From contig AP018172.1 of NCBI GenBank assembly GCA_002368175.1, positions 8,187,001 to 8,251,000 of the forward strand: a DNA stretch of 64,000 nucleotides. The letters run 5' to 3'. The position numbers were made by a program, and so were the translations under genes. This stretch comes from Calothrix sp. NIES-2098. Its GTDB lineage: Bacteria > Cyanobacteriota > Cyanobacteriia > Cyanobacteriales > Nostocaceae. The notes beneath the pieces were generated by a model. The model did not search any database and had not been told where the DNA came from. It worked only from the letters and a program-made list of their open reading frames with translations. This document shows positions 53,952 through 63,136 of this stretch, piece by piece; the first letter of the stretch is position 1; every line of letters begins with the position of its first letter.

Positions 53952-54713
53952 GTGACAAGACTTGCTCTCAGAAAAAAGTTAAATAAGATGTCTAGTACTG
54001 CTGTGACAACATTTACTACATCCCAAGCAGTTTTTTTAGGTATCAGCGGAGTACTAGCTACATTAGCAGCTATTTCTCCTACTCAAGCTGCGGTTATAAA
54101 ACAATTTACTAATCGGGCCGATTTCATCGCAGCCAGTGACTCCCTAACAAATATTGACTTTGAAGGATTAGCTCCTGCTGGTGATTATAAAAATTACGGT
54201 AGTACTGGATTAACCCAGTCAGGGGTTAAGTTTACTGGTTCGGATAGCTATCTGTACGCAGTTGACCCGGCATATTCTCCCTCATTATATGACTGGGGAT
54301 CTGGTGCTGTGCTGCTAGGAAATAATGGTGGTGCTATTACTGCTACTCTTCCAACTGGAATTACAGCAATCGGTAGCGACATATCTAGCTTTAACTACAC
54401 ATCCCCCACAGTTTGGGGTTATGCTTCTGACTTCCTTGTATCATTCTCTACAGGGGAAACATTCTCTCTGAAGTTATCTGACTATCCAAATCGCACTTTT
54501 GCAGGTTTTATTTTTGATAATCCAATTACCTCGATCGCCTTCAAAGGGGTGAATGGTGGTTATCCAGAAATAGATAATTTTACTTTTGGTAAAGCTAAAA
54601 CTCCATCAGTACCCGAACCTCTAACTATTTTGGGTACATTGACAGCCGCAGGTTTTGGTGTAATCTTGCGCCGCAAACAAAAGCAGCAGCAAAAAGCTAC
54701 AGCCAAAGTATAA
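53952..54713 (+). CDS. PEP-CTERM sorted exported protein (second copy type)
   Basis: A 253-residue exported protein starting at GTG (GAGGAA about 10 nt upstream) with a long signal region and cut near TQAA. The C-terminus has the tripartite PEP-CTERM signal: VPEPLT, a hydrophobic helix and the basic RRKQKQQQK tail. The central domain (FTNRADFIAASDSLTNIDFEGL...) is beta-rich and matches the broad group of PEP-CTERM surface domains that begin with a DFEGL motif. It is unrelated in its central domain to the protein at 3803-4375. No exosortase is encoded in the window. Confidence 0.85.
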   Translation: MTRLALRKKLNKMSSTAVTTFTTSQAVFLGISGVLATLAAISPTQAAVIKQFTNRADFIAASDSLTNIDFEGLAPAGDYKNYGSTGLTQSGVKFTGSDSYLYAVDPAYSPSLYDWGSGAVLLGNNGGAITATLPTGITAIGSDISSFNYTSPTVWGYASDFLVSFSTGETFSLKLSDYPNRTFAGFIFDNPITSIAFKGVNGGYPEIDNFTFGKAKTPSVPEPLTILGTLTAAGFGVILRRKQKQQQKATAKV

Positions 54714-55310
54714 GCGAGCTACTGCAACTAGTACGCATTTATTTACCAATAAAGTATGGGTAGGTGTTTGTGCTTGATAATAGAATCACATCTCCCATCC
54801 ATTCTTTATAAGTAACTGACGATCGCGATTACTGAATCTGAGCGTCAATGAATACGTAGCTTAACGACTTTAAGAATAGATTTACACAAAATTTATACAA
54901 AAAGAGAACCTGCTTTCCTTAAATCATCCTGATTTCATCTGGTTTGCAGTCTAAAATCCAGTAAATTGATAAAATATCAAAAAATTAAAGATTTGATTAA
55001 GACCCGCTAAAATCCTTGATTATAAATACTTATCACGTAATGATAATTACGGTTTTTTCAGGATAATTACGGAAAATTACCAATACAGTCAAGGCGAAAC
55101 AAAGATGAGATAGTTCATACAGTGTTATCGCTGACAGTAGGGGCAATAAAAAATTAATGTTTGTCAGGGCTTTACCAGGGTAAAACTACCATTAGCTTTT
55201 ATACTTTTCCACTAGTAGCGATCGCGGTGCTGATTTTGGTGTCTTTCTACCTTTCCTGCTCGCGTGGTGGGAAATGACCAATTTTAGGATATAGCTGGGT
55301 TGTAAAGGTG
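54714..55310. other. Gene-free region with a weak terminator
   Basis: About 600 bp without a supported gene. At 55036-55058 CGTAAT and ATTACG pair around GATA and are followed by GTTTTTT, a small intrinsic terminator that could end the PEP-CTERM transcript. A 38-codon frame with TTG start at 55161 encodes a hydrophobic stretch but is not supported. Confidence 0.45.
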
Positions 55311-55523
55311 ATGACTCTGTGGAAACAACTGCGAATCATAGTTTTGGCGATGACTTTAGGTGGTGTCATCTTCGTTTTGGTGAAGGTGTTTCTGACTCCG
55401 AGTATCAATAAGCCAAAACCAGAACAATCTCAGCGCGTATCGGATACTGTGGCGTCGTTTAAAGATCGTATTTACATAGTCTCTAGTTTTCATGCAGACT
55501 ATAATGCTGTTCCTCCTAGGTAG
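55311..55523 (+). CDS. Small single-helix membrane protein, unknown function
   Basis: From the ATG at 55311 it has 70 residues: a short basic start (TLWKQLR), one hydrophobic helix (about IIVLAMTLGGVIFVLVKVFL) and a polar C-terminal tail with a Pro/Lys-rich part. Composition is plausible for a real small membrane protein; the purine-rich AAAGGTG directly before the start is too close for a classic ribosome-binding site. I do not recognise it. It could be a decayed gene. Confidence 0.45.
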   Translation: MTLWKQLRIIVLAMTLGGVIFVLVKVFLTPSINKPKPEQSQRVSDTVASFKDRIYIVSSFHADYNAVPPR

Positions 55524-55700
55524 GAGGATATAGAGGAAAAAGCTATACAAAGGTTGTATCTAAAAAGGTATCTTGCCAACTTCTATAACTGGAATGTTTT
55601 GCAAAAATTCTAGTTTTATTTGAATTAGTAACGGCAAAGCCTCGATCAAAACCTAAAATTCTCCTGATTTCCGATCTGTCTTTTTTATTGTGCTAGAAAC

Positions 55701-56426
55701 ATGACTAAATCAAGTAGCGATAAATTCATTCCCGGTTTGGTACAAGAATTACAAGAGTTTGCTTTTAGCCAAGTAGGCTCAACCAAAATTTTGCGAATGC
55801 TTGGCTACGGACTGCTGCTATTAGCATTGTTCGATGTCGCTGAAATGCTATTTCCGCCAAGATTTATGAATCCAGTGTGGGAATTTCAAACTTTTGGCGC
55901 AATGGTGGAACGCGTACCCGTACCTTTAATTGGTTTAGCGCTGATATTTTATGGCGAAATGCATTCCCGAAACAAATGGGAATTCCTTAGCGTCAAGCTA
56001 TTATCTTGGTTAACTTTAGTGTTGGCTATAGTCTTTTTGTTACTTGTACCTTTAGGAATTGGTAACACTGTTCGCCTCAGTAAACAAAATGCAGCACAAA
56101 TTACTAATGTATCCAAACAACAACTATCCCAAGCGGAACAGGTAGAACAAAGACTCAGTGAAGCTACACCAGAACAAATCAATCAATTATTGAGATCGCA
56201 AGGTCGTTCATCAGATGGTAAAAGTACCCAAGAAGTAAAAACTCAAATTTTGTCAGAGGTTTCTAAAGCTAAATCACAAATTAAGAATCAAGCACAAGCG
56301 ACTGAAGCTTCTCAACGTCAAAGCTTACTCAAGAGTTCTGTTAAATGGAATCTTGGAGCTTTAGTGTCCGCAGCTTTATTCTTTAGTTTTTGGAAAGCAA
56401 CTTCATGGGCAAGAATCAGTAGATGA
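55701..56426 (+). CDS. HpsJ-like membrane protein
   Basis: The protein has 241 residues. The N-terminal half carries a conserved-looking NPVWEFQTFGAMVERVPVP segment between membrane helices (about 32-50, 75-90, 100-120), followed by a periplasmic or cytoplasmic coiled coil (about 125-205; QAEQVEQRLSEATPEQ, EVKTQILSEVSKAK) and a last helix (about 215-232). This layout and the WEFQ...ERVPVPLIGLAL motif match the cyanobacterial HpsJ family, one member of which is needed for hormogonium polysaccharide secretion in Nostoc. Assignment to the functional hpsJ is uncertain because paralogues exist and no other hps genes are here. Confidence 0.65.
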   Translation: MTKSSSDKFIPGLVQELQEFAFSQVGSTKILRMLGYGLLLLALFDVAEMLFPPRFMNPVWEFQTFGAMVERVPVPLIGLALIFYGEMHSRNKWEFLSVKLLSWLTLVLAIVFLLLVPLGIGNTVRLSKQNAAQITNVSKQQLSQAEQVEQRLSEATPEQINQLLRSQGRSSDGKSTQEVKTQILSEVSKAKSQIKNQAQATEASQRQSLLKSSVKWNLGALVSAALFFSFWKATSWARISR

Positions 56427-56506
56427 TAATAATATAAAAAGTTTGTCAGTGCCTGAATCTTTGAGAAATTTTTTATCAAAATTCAGATATTACAAGCCTC
56501 TGTAAA

Positions 56507-56537
56507 AAAATAGGGTGGGCATTGCCCACCCTATTTT
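56507..56537. terminator. Bidirectional terminator between convergent genes
   Basis: AAAATAGGGTGGGC (56507-56520) and GCCCACCCTATTTT (56524-56537) are perfect 14-mers around ATT. The A/T ends give T-tracts on both strands. It serves the HpsJ-like gene (+) and rpe (-). Confidence 0.88.
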
Positions 56538-56564
56538 CGTGTATCGCCATTAATTCAATATGGA

Positions 56565-57272
56565 TTACACTTTAGCTAGTTCTGGTGTAGGACGTTTACT
56601 GTTGCGAATTGCTGTAATTGCCTCGGCATAATCGGGAGCGTTAAATACAGCTGAACCAGCAACGATCGCATTAGCTCCAGCTTCTAAAACCTGCCAAGTA
56701 TTATTGGCTTTCAGTCCGCCATCTACTTCAATCCAAGGATCGAGTCCGCGTTCATCACACATCTGACGCAACTTAATAATTTTGGGAACTACAGCCGGAA
56801 TAAAGCTTTGTCCGCCAAAACCGGGGTTGACGCTCATAATTAAGATTAAATCGCAGAGTTCCAGTACATACTCAATAAAATCTAAAGGTGTGGAAGGATT
56901 GAGTACCACTCCGGCTTTTTTACCTAGTTCTTTGATTTGTCCGAGTGTGCGGTGTAAGTGCGGCGAAGCGTTGTGTTCGGCGTGTACTGAGATAATATCA
57001 GCACCTGCTTTAGCGAAGCCTTCTACATACTTTTCTGGCTCCACAATCATTAAGTGGACATCCAATGGCTTCGTTGTCACCGGACGAATCGCCTCCACAA
57101 CCAGAGGACCTATTGTAATATTAGGTACAAAACGACCGTCCATTACATCAACATGAATCCAATCTGCTCCCGCCGCGTCAACAGCGCGAACTTCATCACC
57201 TAAACGGCTAAAATCGGCTGATAGGATAGACGGAGCAATTACAATGGGCTTTTGAGATACGTTTTGGGTCAT
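56565..57272 (-). CDS. rpe: Ribulose-phosphate 3-epimerase
   Basis: A TIM-barrel enzyme interconverting ribulose 5-phosphate and xylulose 5-phosphate in the Calvin cycle and pentose phosphate pathway. The start at 57272 (MTQNVSQKPIVIAPSILSADF) is chosen over an ATG 57 bp upstream by family alignment and gives 235 residues. Active-site features: SADFSRLGDEV, HVDVMDGRFVPN (metal His and catalytic Asp), DVHLMIVEPE, VNPGFGGQ and the second catalytic Asp in EVDGGL. All are intact. It stands alone. Confidence 0.95.
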   Translation of the reverse strand: MTQNVSQKPIVIAPSILSADFSRLGDEVRAVDAAGADWIHVDVMDGRFVPNITIGPLVVEAIRPVTTKPLDVHLMIVEPEKYVEGFAKAGADIISVHAEHNASPHLHRTLGQIKELGKKAGVVLNPSTPLDFIEYVLELCDLILIMSVNPGFGGQSFIPAVVPKIIKLRQMCDERGLDPWIEVDGGLKANNTWQVLEAGANAIVAGSAVFNAPDYAEAITAIRNSKRPTPELAKV

Positions 57273-57410
57273 GGTTAGTGGGTTTTCAAGCATCCTCGTC
57301 TGTAAGCATTGTAACAAAATATTTAGCAATCGCTCATAAATTTGATCTTAGTTTTATGAGAGATGAGGGATGAGTAAGGGAGGTAGAAAGCAAGGGATAA
57401 GGAAGAAAAG

Positions 57411-57440
57411 GACGACCAATGACAAATAACAAATGACTAT
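57411..57440 (+). repeat. Short tandem repeat of the AATGACAAAT type
   Basis: Degenerate units of about 7 bp (GACCAAT, GACAAAT, AACAAAT, GACTATT) lie just before the S8 peptidase gene. Similar units recur at 60997-61051 and near 13755. They are typical short tandemly repeated sequences of Nostoc-like genomes. Confidence 0.6.
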
Positions 57441-57451
57441 TGACTTTAACT

Positions 57452-59068
57452 ATGTATAAAAAACTAACTTGGCTATTTTGGGGATTGAGTGCTTCTTGTT
57501 TGAGTGCGCCAGTATTAGCCTCAGCTTTACAAACTTCTTTAGGAACCAACGGTATTGATGCTCTGAGGCTACATCAACCTCCTTATAATTTAAGCGGTCG
57601 TAAGATTGCCATTGGTCAGGTAGAAATTGGTCGTCCGGGAATGTTTGGTTGGGATAAAGCAGTGTCTAAAAATCGTGCTGTATCCTTAGCAGGAGTTTTC
57701 TTACGTAATGGCCCAGCTAAATCAAATAGTGGTGTTGACTCTCACGCTTATAATGTTGCTGGTGTAATGGTCAGTAAAGACAAAGCTTGGCCGGGAGTTG
57801 CTCCTGAGGCGCGATTGTATTCTTCGGCTGTTGGCTCTACCAAAAACATGGGACAACCAGAAGAGTGTTTATCAGCACAACACATTGCATTACAAAATGG
57901 TGGTGATATTCGTGCCATTAATTTTAGTTTTGGCGAACCGCTAAATCGCGATCCGCGTCCTGAAGCTATTTTAGATGGCAATGCTTTGCTTACCCTCTGT
58001 ATTGATTGGTCTAGTCGCGTTCATGATGTCGTGTATGCGATCGCAGGCAACCAGGGGAAAGGTGGAATTCCTATTCCTACAGATAATTTTAATGGAGTGA
58101 ACGTGGCTTTTTCATCCCGCCGAGAGGGGATTTTTAATAAAGTTGACGTTTCTAATCTCGCAGGCGCTTACCTGGGAGTAGGTGGTAGGCTAGCGGGAAA
58201 GGAATTTAATGTTGGTGAACGTCGTGCTATCAGTTTAGTTGCACCTGGTAGTAATATTCCTTTGCTCAATCCAGATGGCAAAGTCAATAAGGTTACGGGT
58301 ACAAGTTTTGCCGCACCTCACGTTACAGGAACCGTTGCTTTATTGCAGGAATATGGCGATCGCCAGTTGCGCACTAAACAACTTCACTGGAGTATCGATT
58401 CTCGCCGTCATCAGGTTATGAAAGCTGTCTTGCTCAATTCCGCAGACAAGTTGAAAGATAGCGGTGATGGTTTGCGCTTAGGAATGACCCGAACAATTGT
58501 TGATAAACAAAATCAAGACTGGCTAGGTTCTGATGCTTATCAAGATCCAAAAATTCCCTTAGATGCGCAAATGGGAGCCGGTCATTTGAATGCATTTCGC
58601 GCTTATCAGCAATTTAGCGCAGGTCAATGGCAACCATCAGCTGCTGTACCTGCTATTGGTTGGGATTACCGGACAGTAGATACGCTTGCACCTGTAGAAT
58701 ATGCCCTAGCAAAACCTTTAAAACAAGGCAGTTTTGTAGCGATTACTTTAGCGTGGGATCGCTTGGTAGAACTCGACGATAAAAATAAAAATGAGCTTTA
58801 TGATATCGGAGATACATTCCGCGATCGCGGTTTAAATAACCTCGACCTCTATCTGGTCAAAACTGATGCTCAAAATCCAGATGCTGGTACTGTTTGCTCA
58901 TCCATTAGTCCAGTTGATAGTGTAGAACACATTTTTTGCCCTGTTCCTGCTAATGGAAATTACAAAATCCGCGTCCAAATGCGCCAACAGGTCAACGAAG
59001 CCACTCAACCCTATGCTTTAGCTTGGTGGACTGTACCTGTTAGTTCTATTGGGGAATTGAGAAAATAA
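57452..59068 (+). CDS. Exported S8 family (subtilisin-like) peptidase with atypical triad
   Basis: From the ATG at 57452 the protein has 538 residues with a signal peptide (cut near VLASA, about 24). The nucleophile S285 in GTSFAAPHVTG and a probable catalytic His (H98 in DSHAYNVAGV) are visible. The usual Asp motif (V-x-V-x-D-S/T-G) is not: the equivalent stretch reads KIAIGQVEIGRPG, with Gln and E58 in its place. The His context also lacks the usual G-T-H. The C-terminal part (from about 430) is beta-rich, as in some secreted subtilases. It may use Glu in place of Asp, or be inactive. It precedes a serpin gene on the same strand. Confidence 0.8.
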   Translation: MYKKLTWLFWGLSASCLSAPVLASALQTSLGTNGIDALRLHQPPYNLSGRKIAIGQVEIGRPGMFGWDKAVSKNRAVSLAGVFLRNGPAKSNSGVDSHAYNVAGVMVSKDKAWPGVAPEARLYSSAVGSTKNMGQPEECLSAQHIALQNGGDIRAINFSFGEPLNRDPRPEAILDGNALLTLCIDWSSRVHDVVYAIAGNQGKGGIPIPTDNFNGVNVAFSSRREGIFNKVDVSNLAGAYLGVGGRLAGKEFNVGERRAISLVAPGSNIPLLNPDGKVNKVTGTSFAAPHVTGTVALLQEYGDRQLRTKQLHWSIDSRRHQVMKAVLLNSADKLKDSGDGLRLGMTRTIVDKQNQDWLGSDAYQDPKIPLDAQMGAGHLNAFRAYQQFSAGQWQPSAAVPAIGWDYRTVDTLAPVEYALAKPLKQGSFVAITLAWDRLVELDDKNKNELYDIGDTFRDRGLNNLDLYLVKTDAQNPDAGTVCSSISPVDSVEHIFCPVPANGNYKIRVQMRQQVNEATQPYALAWWTVPVSSIGELRK

Positions 59069-59664
59069 ATAGAGTCAAGGGTCAAAAGTCATTTCTCCCT
59101 TGTCCTCCTATCACGATTTTTGCCTCAGTACTTTAGTGCTTTCAAATATAATGAGGGGTCTAACCCAACATACTTTTATAGCCAATATCTGCTAATGAGT
59201 AAAATATTAGATGTGTCAAGAATTTCAAATGCATTTATCGATGCGAAATTGAGCGATAAGAAAGGAGTATTTATACTTGTTGGGGGATAGAATGTACAAA
59301 AGTTTATTCTCAACAAAGTGTACCTTGAGCTAGATAAGCTTTGCACACAATTCAAAACCAAATTATAAGAATTTATTGATTACTACAAACTCAATGCCAA
59401 GCGATCGTTGAGTTATTTTGTAGTTTAAAATACGGTTATCTAAAAATTAGGAACTAATTAATCATCATCTATTTATCTTAACTATTCAATAAACTATGAG
59501 TAGCTGATAGTAGTTCTGTTGAATTTCAGCAAATTATTTACTGTTACCAAAACTGTAACCGCCAATTAGTTTTGCCTTTGTAAATGCCATAGTTAACAAT
59601 TAACACGTCATTAGCGTCGATCTTAAAAGACGGCTAAAAAATCTATGGCGAACGAGGTGGCAGA
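59069..59664. other. Gene-free region between the S8 peptidase and serpin genes
   Basis: About 600 bp of AT-rich sequence. An imperfect inverted repeat spans 59382-59424 (ACTACAAA ... CTCAA / TTGAG ... TTTGTAGT) and could be a terminator or operator. Promoter sequence for the serpin gene should lie near its end. No coding frame is supported. Confidence 0.45.
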
Positions 59665-60993
59665 ATGAATCAGCAGAAATTTAGTGGTGTGAAAGAAAAT
59701 TTCCTGCAAAGACGTTACGGTGTTCGGTTAGGAAGACGTTATGTGCTAGCGGCTGCTGGCGTTGTGCTTTTGGGTGTAATAGGCTGTTCTCAGGTTAATG
59801 GAGATACGAGCGCACTAGCCCAATCTCGTTTGCCTAATTCCGAGTTACCCTTGCCAAAAAAAACCGCTACCCCGGATACAAAATTAGTTAATGCTAACAA
59901 TAAATTTGGCTTCAAACTATTTTCAGAAGTTCTGAAACACGAAAGTGGTGAAAAGAACATTTTTGTTTCGCCTTCGAGTGTAGCGATCGCCTTAGCCATG
60001 ACCTACAATGGGGCAAGCGGCTCTACACAAAAAGCTATGGCGAAAACCCTAGAATTACAGGGTATGAGTTTGTCAGAAATTAACTCATCTTACACAGCAT
60101 TGAAGAAGCTATTAGAAAATCCTGATGCTAACGTCAAACTGACTATTGCTAACTCGCTGTGGGCTAATAAAGATGCCACCTTACAGCCAGATTTTCTTCA
60201 GAGAAACCAGGAATTCTATAAAGCTCAGGTAACGAATTTAAATTTTCAAGATGCGGCAGCACCTAATACTATCAATAACTGGGTCAAAGATAATACGCAA
60301 GGAAAAATCAACAAAATAGTTGATAGAATCGATCCAGATCAAATGCTATTTCTGATTAATGCCATATACTTTAAGGGAAAATGGAGCAACGAATTTGATA
60401 AAAGTCAAACTGCTACATTGCCTTTTTACTTAGCATCTGGACAGCAAAAACAACACCCGATGATGTCGCAAGATGGCGACTATCGATATCAAGAAAATGA
60501 ACAATTTCAGGCACTAAGCTTACCTTATGGTAAAGATGGTAAAGTTAGCTTATATATCTTTCTGCCTAAACAAAACTCAAACCTGCAAGCTTTCTACCAG
60601 AACTTAAATGCTGAGAACTGGGAAAAATGGATGGCTCAATTCCGGCGGCGGGAAGGATTGATTCGTTTACCTCGGTTTAAAACTGACTACGACGTTACCC
60701 TCAACGATGCATTAAAAGCTTTAGGTATGGAAGAGGCTTTTACCAATAAAGCTAATTTCTCTGGTATCGGTAAAAACCTTGCAATTAGCCAGGTGAAGCA
60801 TAAAACTTTTGTGGAAGTCAACGAAGAAGGTACTGAAGCAGCCGCCGCAACTTCCGTAGGAATAGTGCCAACATCTGCTATGCAAAAGCCAGAACCATTC
60901 AAAATGATTGTTGACCGCCCCTTCTTTTGTGCTATTCGGGATAATCAAACAGGTAGCGTGTTGTTTATGGGTTCAATTATGAACCCAGAGTAG
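59665..60993 (+). CDS. Serpin, exported, probably lipid-anchored
   Basis: This serine-protease inhibitor has 442 residues. The N-terminus has a twin-arginine-like GRRYVLAAAG and a lipobox ending in C41 (GVIGC). The serpin fold runs from about 75 to the end: FVSPSSVAIALAMTYNGASG, LINAIYFKGKW, and a C-terminal RPFFCAIRDNQTGSVLFMG. The hinge EEGTEAAAATS is the inhibitory type (small residues at P12-P9). Counting from the hinge as in alpha-1-antitrypsin puts the reactive bond at T403-S404 (VPT-S). A Thr at P1 suggests an elastase-like or subtilisin-like target. The neighbouring S8 peptidase is an obvious candidate partner, but unproven. Confidence 0.93.
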   Translation: MNQQKFSGVKENFLQRRYGVRLGRRYVLAAAGVVLLGVIGCSQVNGDTSALAQSRLPNSELPLPKKTATPDTKLVNANNKFGFKLFSEVLKHESGEKNIFVSPSSVAIALAMTYNGASGSTQKAMAKTLELQGMSLSEINSSYTALKKLLENPDANVKLTIANSLWANKDATLQPDFLQRNQEFYKAQVTNLNFQDAAAPNTINNWVKDNTQGKINKIVDRIDPDQMLFLINAIYFKGKWSNEFDKSQTATLPFYLASGQQKQHPMMSQDGDYRYQENEQFQALSLPYGKDGKVSLYIFLPKQNSNLQAFYQNLNAENWEKWMAQFRRREGLIRLPRFKTDYDVTLNDALKALGMEEAFTNKANFSGIGKNLAISQVKHKTFVEVNEEGTEAAAATSVGIVPTSAMQKPEPFKMIVDRPFFCAIRDNQTGSVLFMGSIMNPE

Positions 60994-60996
60994 GAA

Positions 60997-61051
60997 AGTC
61001 AATAGTCATTTGTCATTGGTCAAGAGTCCAAAGTCAAAGGTCAAAGGTCAA
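60997..61051 (+). repeat. Short tandem repeat of the GGTCAAA type after the serpin gene
   Basis: Units AGTCAAT, AGTCATT, TGTCATT, GGTCAAG, AGTCCAA, AGTCAAA, GGTCAAA and GGTCAAG form a run of 7-bp repeats. It may mark the end of the serpin transcript; no hairpin is formed. Confidence 0.65.
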
Positions 61052-61128
61052 GTATTTCATCTCCCACTGCCCCCTTGTCTTCCTTGTCTCCCTTCTCGCC
61101 TCTTTTCCATCAGAACTCCCTGCTTTCA

Positions 61129-62307
61129 CTACGGTGATGTAGCTTCAGATACGCTCAGGGGATTTTTCGCTTCAGCTTTTGGGGATGCTTCTGGTGCAAC
61201 GGTTGCAGCTATTTCCCCAGAATTGGCATATTCATCAGCATCGCCATTCAGTGCCGCAGGACGTATGACACTGATAGCGGTTTTAATCACCACAGCAGTG
61301 GGTACTGCGACAATTACACCTAGAAGACCCCCAATTCTCGCCCCTGTTAAAACTGAAATTACTACTAAAGCTGGGTTTAAACCTGTAAAACTCCCTAAAA
61401 TCCGGGGTGCAATTAAATTTTCCAAAATTTGCTGGACGATAACTGCTGCCATTAAAACTCTAGCCCCCATCCAGAAATCTTGCAGCGACACTAATAAGGT
61501 AGTTAGGGCAATCCCGACAGAACCGCCAAAGGGGACGAGGGCCATAATGCCAATAGTTAAGCCAAATAACAAACCAAATGGCACTTTCAACCACAAAAAT
61601 GTCGGAATGAGAGCTGATGCCATACAGGTAGATAAAATCAGCTGGGTGATAAAGAAATTTTGAAAGCTCAGGCGTACTGTTTGGGAGAAAGGCTCGCGAA
61701 ATTTTGAGGGTAGCCATTCTACTAAACTTTGCCAGAGTTCACCGCCATGCTGTAAAAGATAGAAAGTCAAAATCATCGTCAAGACAAAATCTAGCAAACT
61801 AGTGACTGTGACTACAGCTAGATTGAGAACTTGTCCGGCGATCGCTTGCAATTGTCCCTTGACGCGATCGTTAATTTGCACGACTAGCGCATCCAGGTTG
61901 ATCGGTAAGCCAAAAACTTCTGCTTTCTCGTTTAACAGCATCAGCTGGGAACGTCCTGAGTCAATTAACTCCGGTAAGCGAGCCACTAGTTGCTGTGCTT
62001 GGGTAAGGGCTAGCGGAAACAGGGTGACACCCAAGGCTAATAAAATTGATAAAGCCAATAAAAACACTAAAATAGCAACCGGCTCTCGCCTCGCACCGTG
62101 ACGCTCCATCCAGCTAACGGGGTAGTTGAGCAGAAATGCTAGCACTGAGGCTCCGACTAAAATGACTATCAAGGAGTGGAAATAATTAAAAATTGACGAA
62201 ATGGCCCAACCATTAAGTACTAACAGCGGAATAAATAACGCGATCGCTCCGATCCGCGCTATGGGTGTTAGTGTTTCCCACCAGTCGAGTAGCTTGCGTG
62301 TCTGCAT
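61129..62307 (-). CDS. AI-2E family permease (TqsA/PerM-like)
   Basis: A 392-residue membrane protein with about seven or eight hydrophobic segments and a large hydrophilic central part. It fits the AI-2E/PerM family (PF01594): N-terminal membrane segments (about 16-75), the long extracytoplasmic helical region (about 95-160) and the C-terminal conserved stretch with LLFGLTIGIMALVPFGGSVGIALTTLL and GARIGGLLGVIVAVPTAVVI. Family members export AI-2, act as Na+/H+ antiporters or have unknown substrates; this one cannot be assigned. The C-terminal tail (about 360-392) is polar, Ala/Glu-rich. Confidence 0.88.
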   Translation of the reverse strand: MQTRKLLDWWETLTPIARIGAIALFIPLLVLNGWAISSIFNYFHSLIVILVGASVLAFLLNYPVSWMERHGARREPVAILVFLLALSILLALGVTLFPLALTQAQQLVARLPELIDSGRSQLMLLNEKAEVFGLPINLDALVVQINDRVKGQLQAIAGQVLNLAVVTVTSLLDFVLTMILTFYLLQHGGELWQSLVEWLPSKFREPFSQTVRLSFQNFFITQLILSTCMASALIPTFLWLKVPFGLLFGLTIGIMALVPFGGSVGIALTTLLVSLQDFWMGARVLMAAVIVQQILENLIAPRILGSFTGLNPALVVISVLTGARIGGLLGVIVAVPTAVVIKTAISVIRPAALNGDADEYANSGEIAATVAPEASPKAEAKNPLSVSEATSP

Positions 62308-62416
62308 CTTTAGCCGATTACAGGATAGAACTAAATAAAAATCCTTCTTTACAGCTTATTATCTCTAACTACATCACTCTCATTCATCCTCCTAGTTTAG
62401 GATTAGAATCAACCAA

Positions 62417-62854
62417 ATGGAAAATTTTCAATCAAATCACAATTCGTCGGCATCCGATCGCGGGGACTGGGGAGAAGGGGGACAACCCCACGACCAATTC
62501 CTAGACTCAGCCACCCCTAAAACCCAGCTGCTGATCTATCTAATTCCAGTGATTGGCTTTTTCCCTTCTTTGTGGACTCTCTATCGCCATCAAGGAAGTC
62601 GGGAACAACTAGCTGCAAGTCGCCTGTCTATTACTTTGGCATTTACCTGGTTTTTGGGATATCTGTTATTAGCAACCGGGGCTGAGAATTCAGAATTGTT
62701 GGGAATGCGACTGTTAATCCTCAATAGCTTTTTGACTTCTGGGTACTTTTTGATAAGTCTTTGGTTAATTTTTCGGATTATTCAGGGCAAATCTAGCCGT
62801 TTGCCAGGGTTTAGCCGCTTTGCCGAGCGAGTAGTTGGCAAGTATTTATCTTAA
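62417..62854 (+). CDS. Small membrane protein, unknown function
   Basis: The protein has 145 residues. A polar N-terminus of about 35 residues (ENFQSNHNSSASDRGDWGEGG) is followed by three hydrophobic segments (about 38-56, 70-88, 95-122) and a basic tail (QGKSSRLPGFSRFAERVVG). I do not recognise the family. It is on the same strand as the LCP gene that starts 283 bp downstream and could belong to its context. There is no clear ribosome-binding site. Confidence 0.65.
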   Translation: MENFQSNHNSSASDRGDWGEGGQPHDQFLDSATPKTQLLIYLIPVIGFFPSLWTLYRHQGSREQLAASRLSITLAFTWFLGYLLLATGAENSELLGMRLLILNSFLTSGYFLISLWLIFRIIQGKSSRLPGFSRFAERVVGKYLS

Positions 62855-63136
62855 ATGCTGGGTGATAATTAGGCCAGTAGTTTTACTTAATTTTTTGCCA
62901 GATTTAAAGATTATATCTTCAGAGATCTGGTCAAAGTCGTTTATTGTTGTCATACTGCAATAACACATCATCCAATTTATCGAAAAAACAGAAAAAGACT
63001 GCTATAAGTGTTGTGGTTGACACAACAATAAAAAAGTTAGCACTAATAATTAAGAATTAGCTAGTATGGTTTGATTTGTCTGCATATTTATTAGTCTGCA
63101 AATGTACCAATTCGATCGTTAAGTGTGAGGATATCT

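Noticed and set aside
55161..55277. A 38-codon frame with TTG start encoding a hydrophobic stretch ending in CSRGGK.
   Set aside because: No ribosome-binding site and a rare start; the hydrophobicity may come from chance AT-rich codons.
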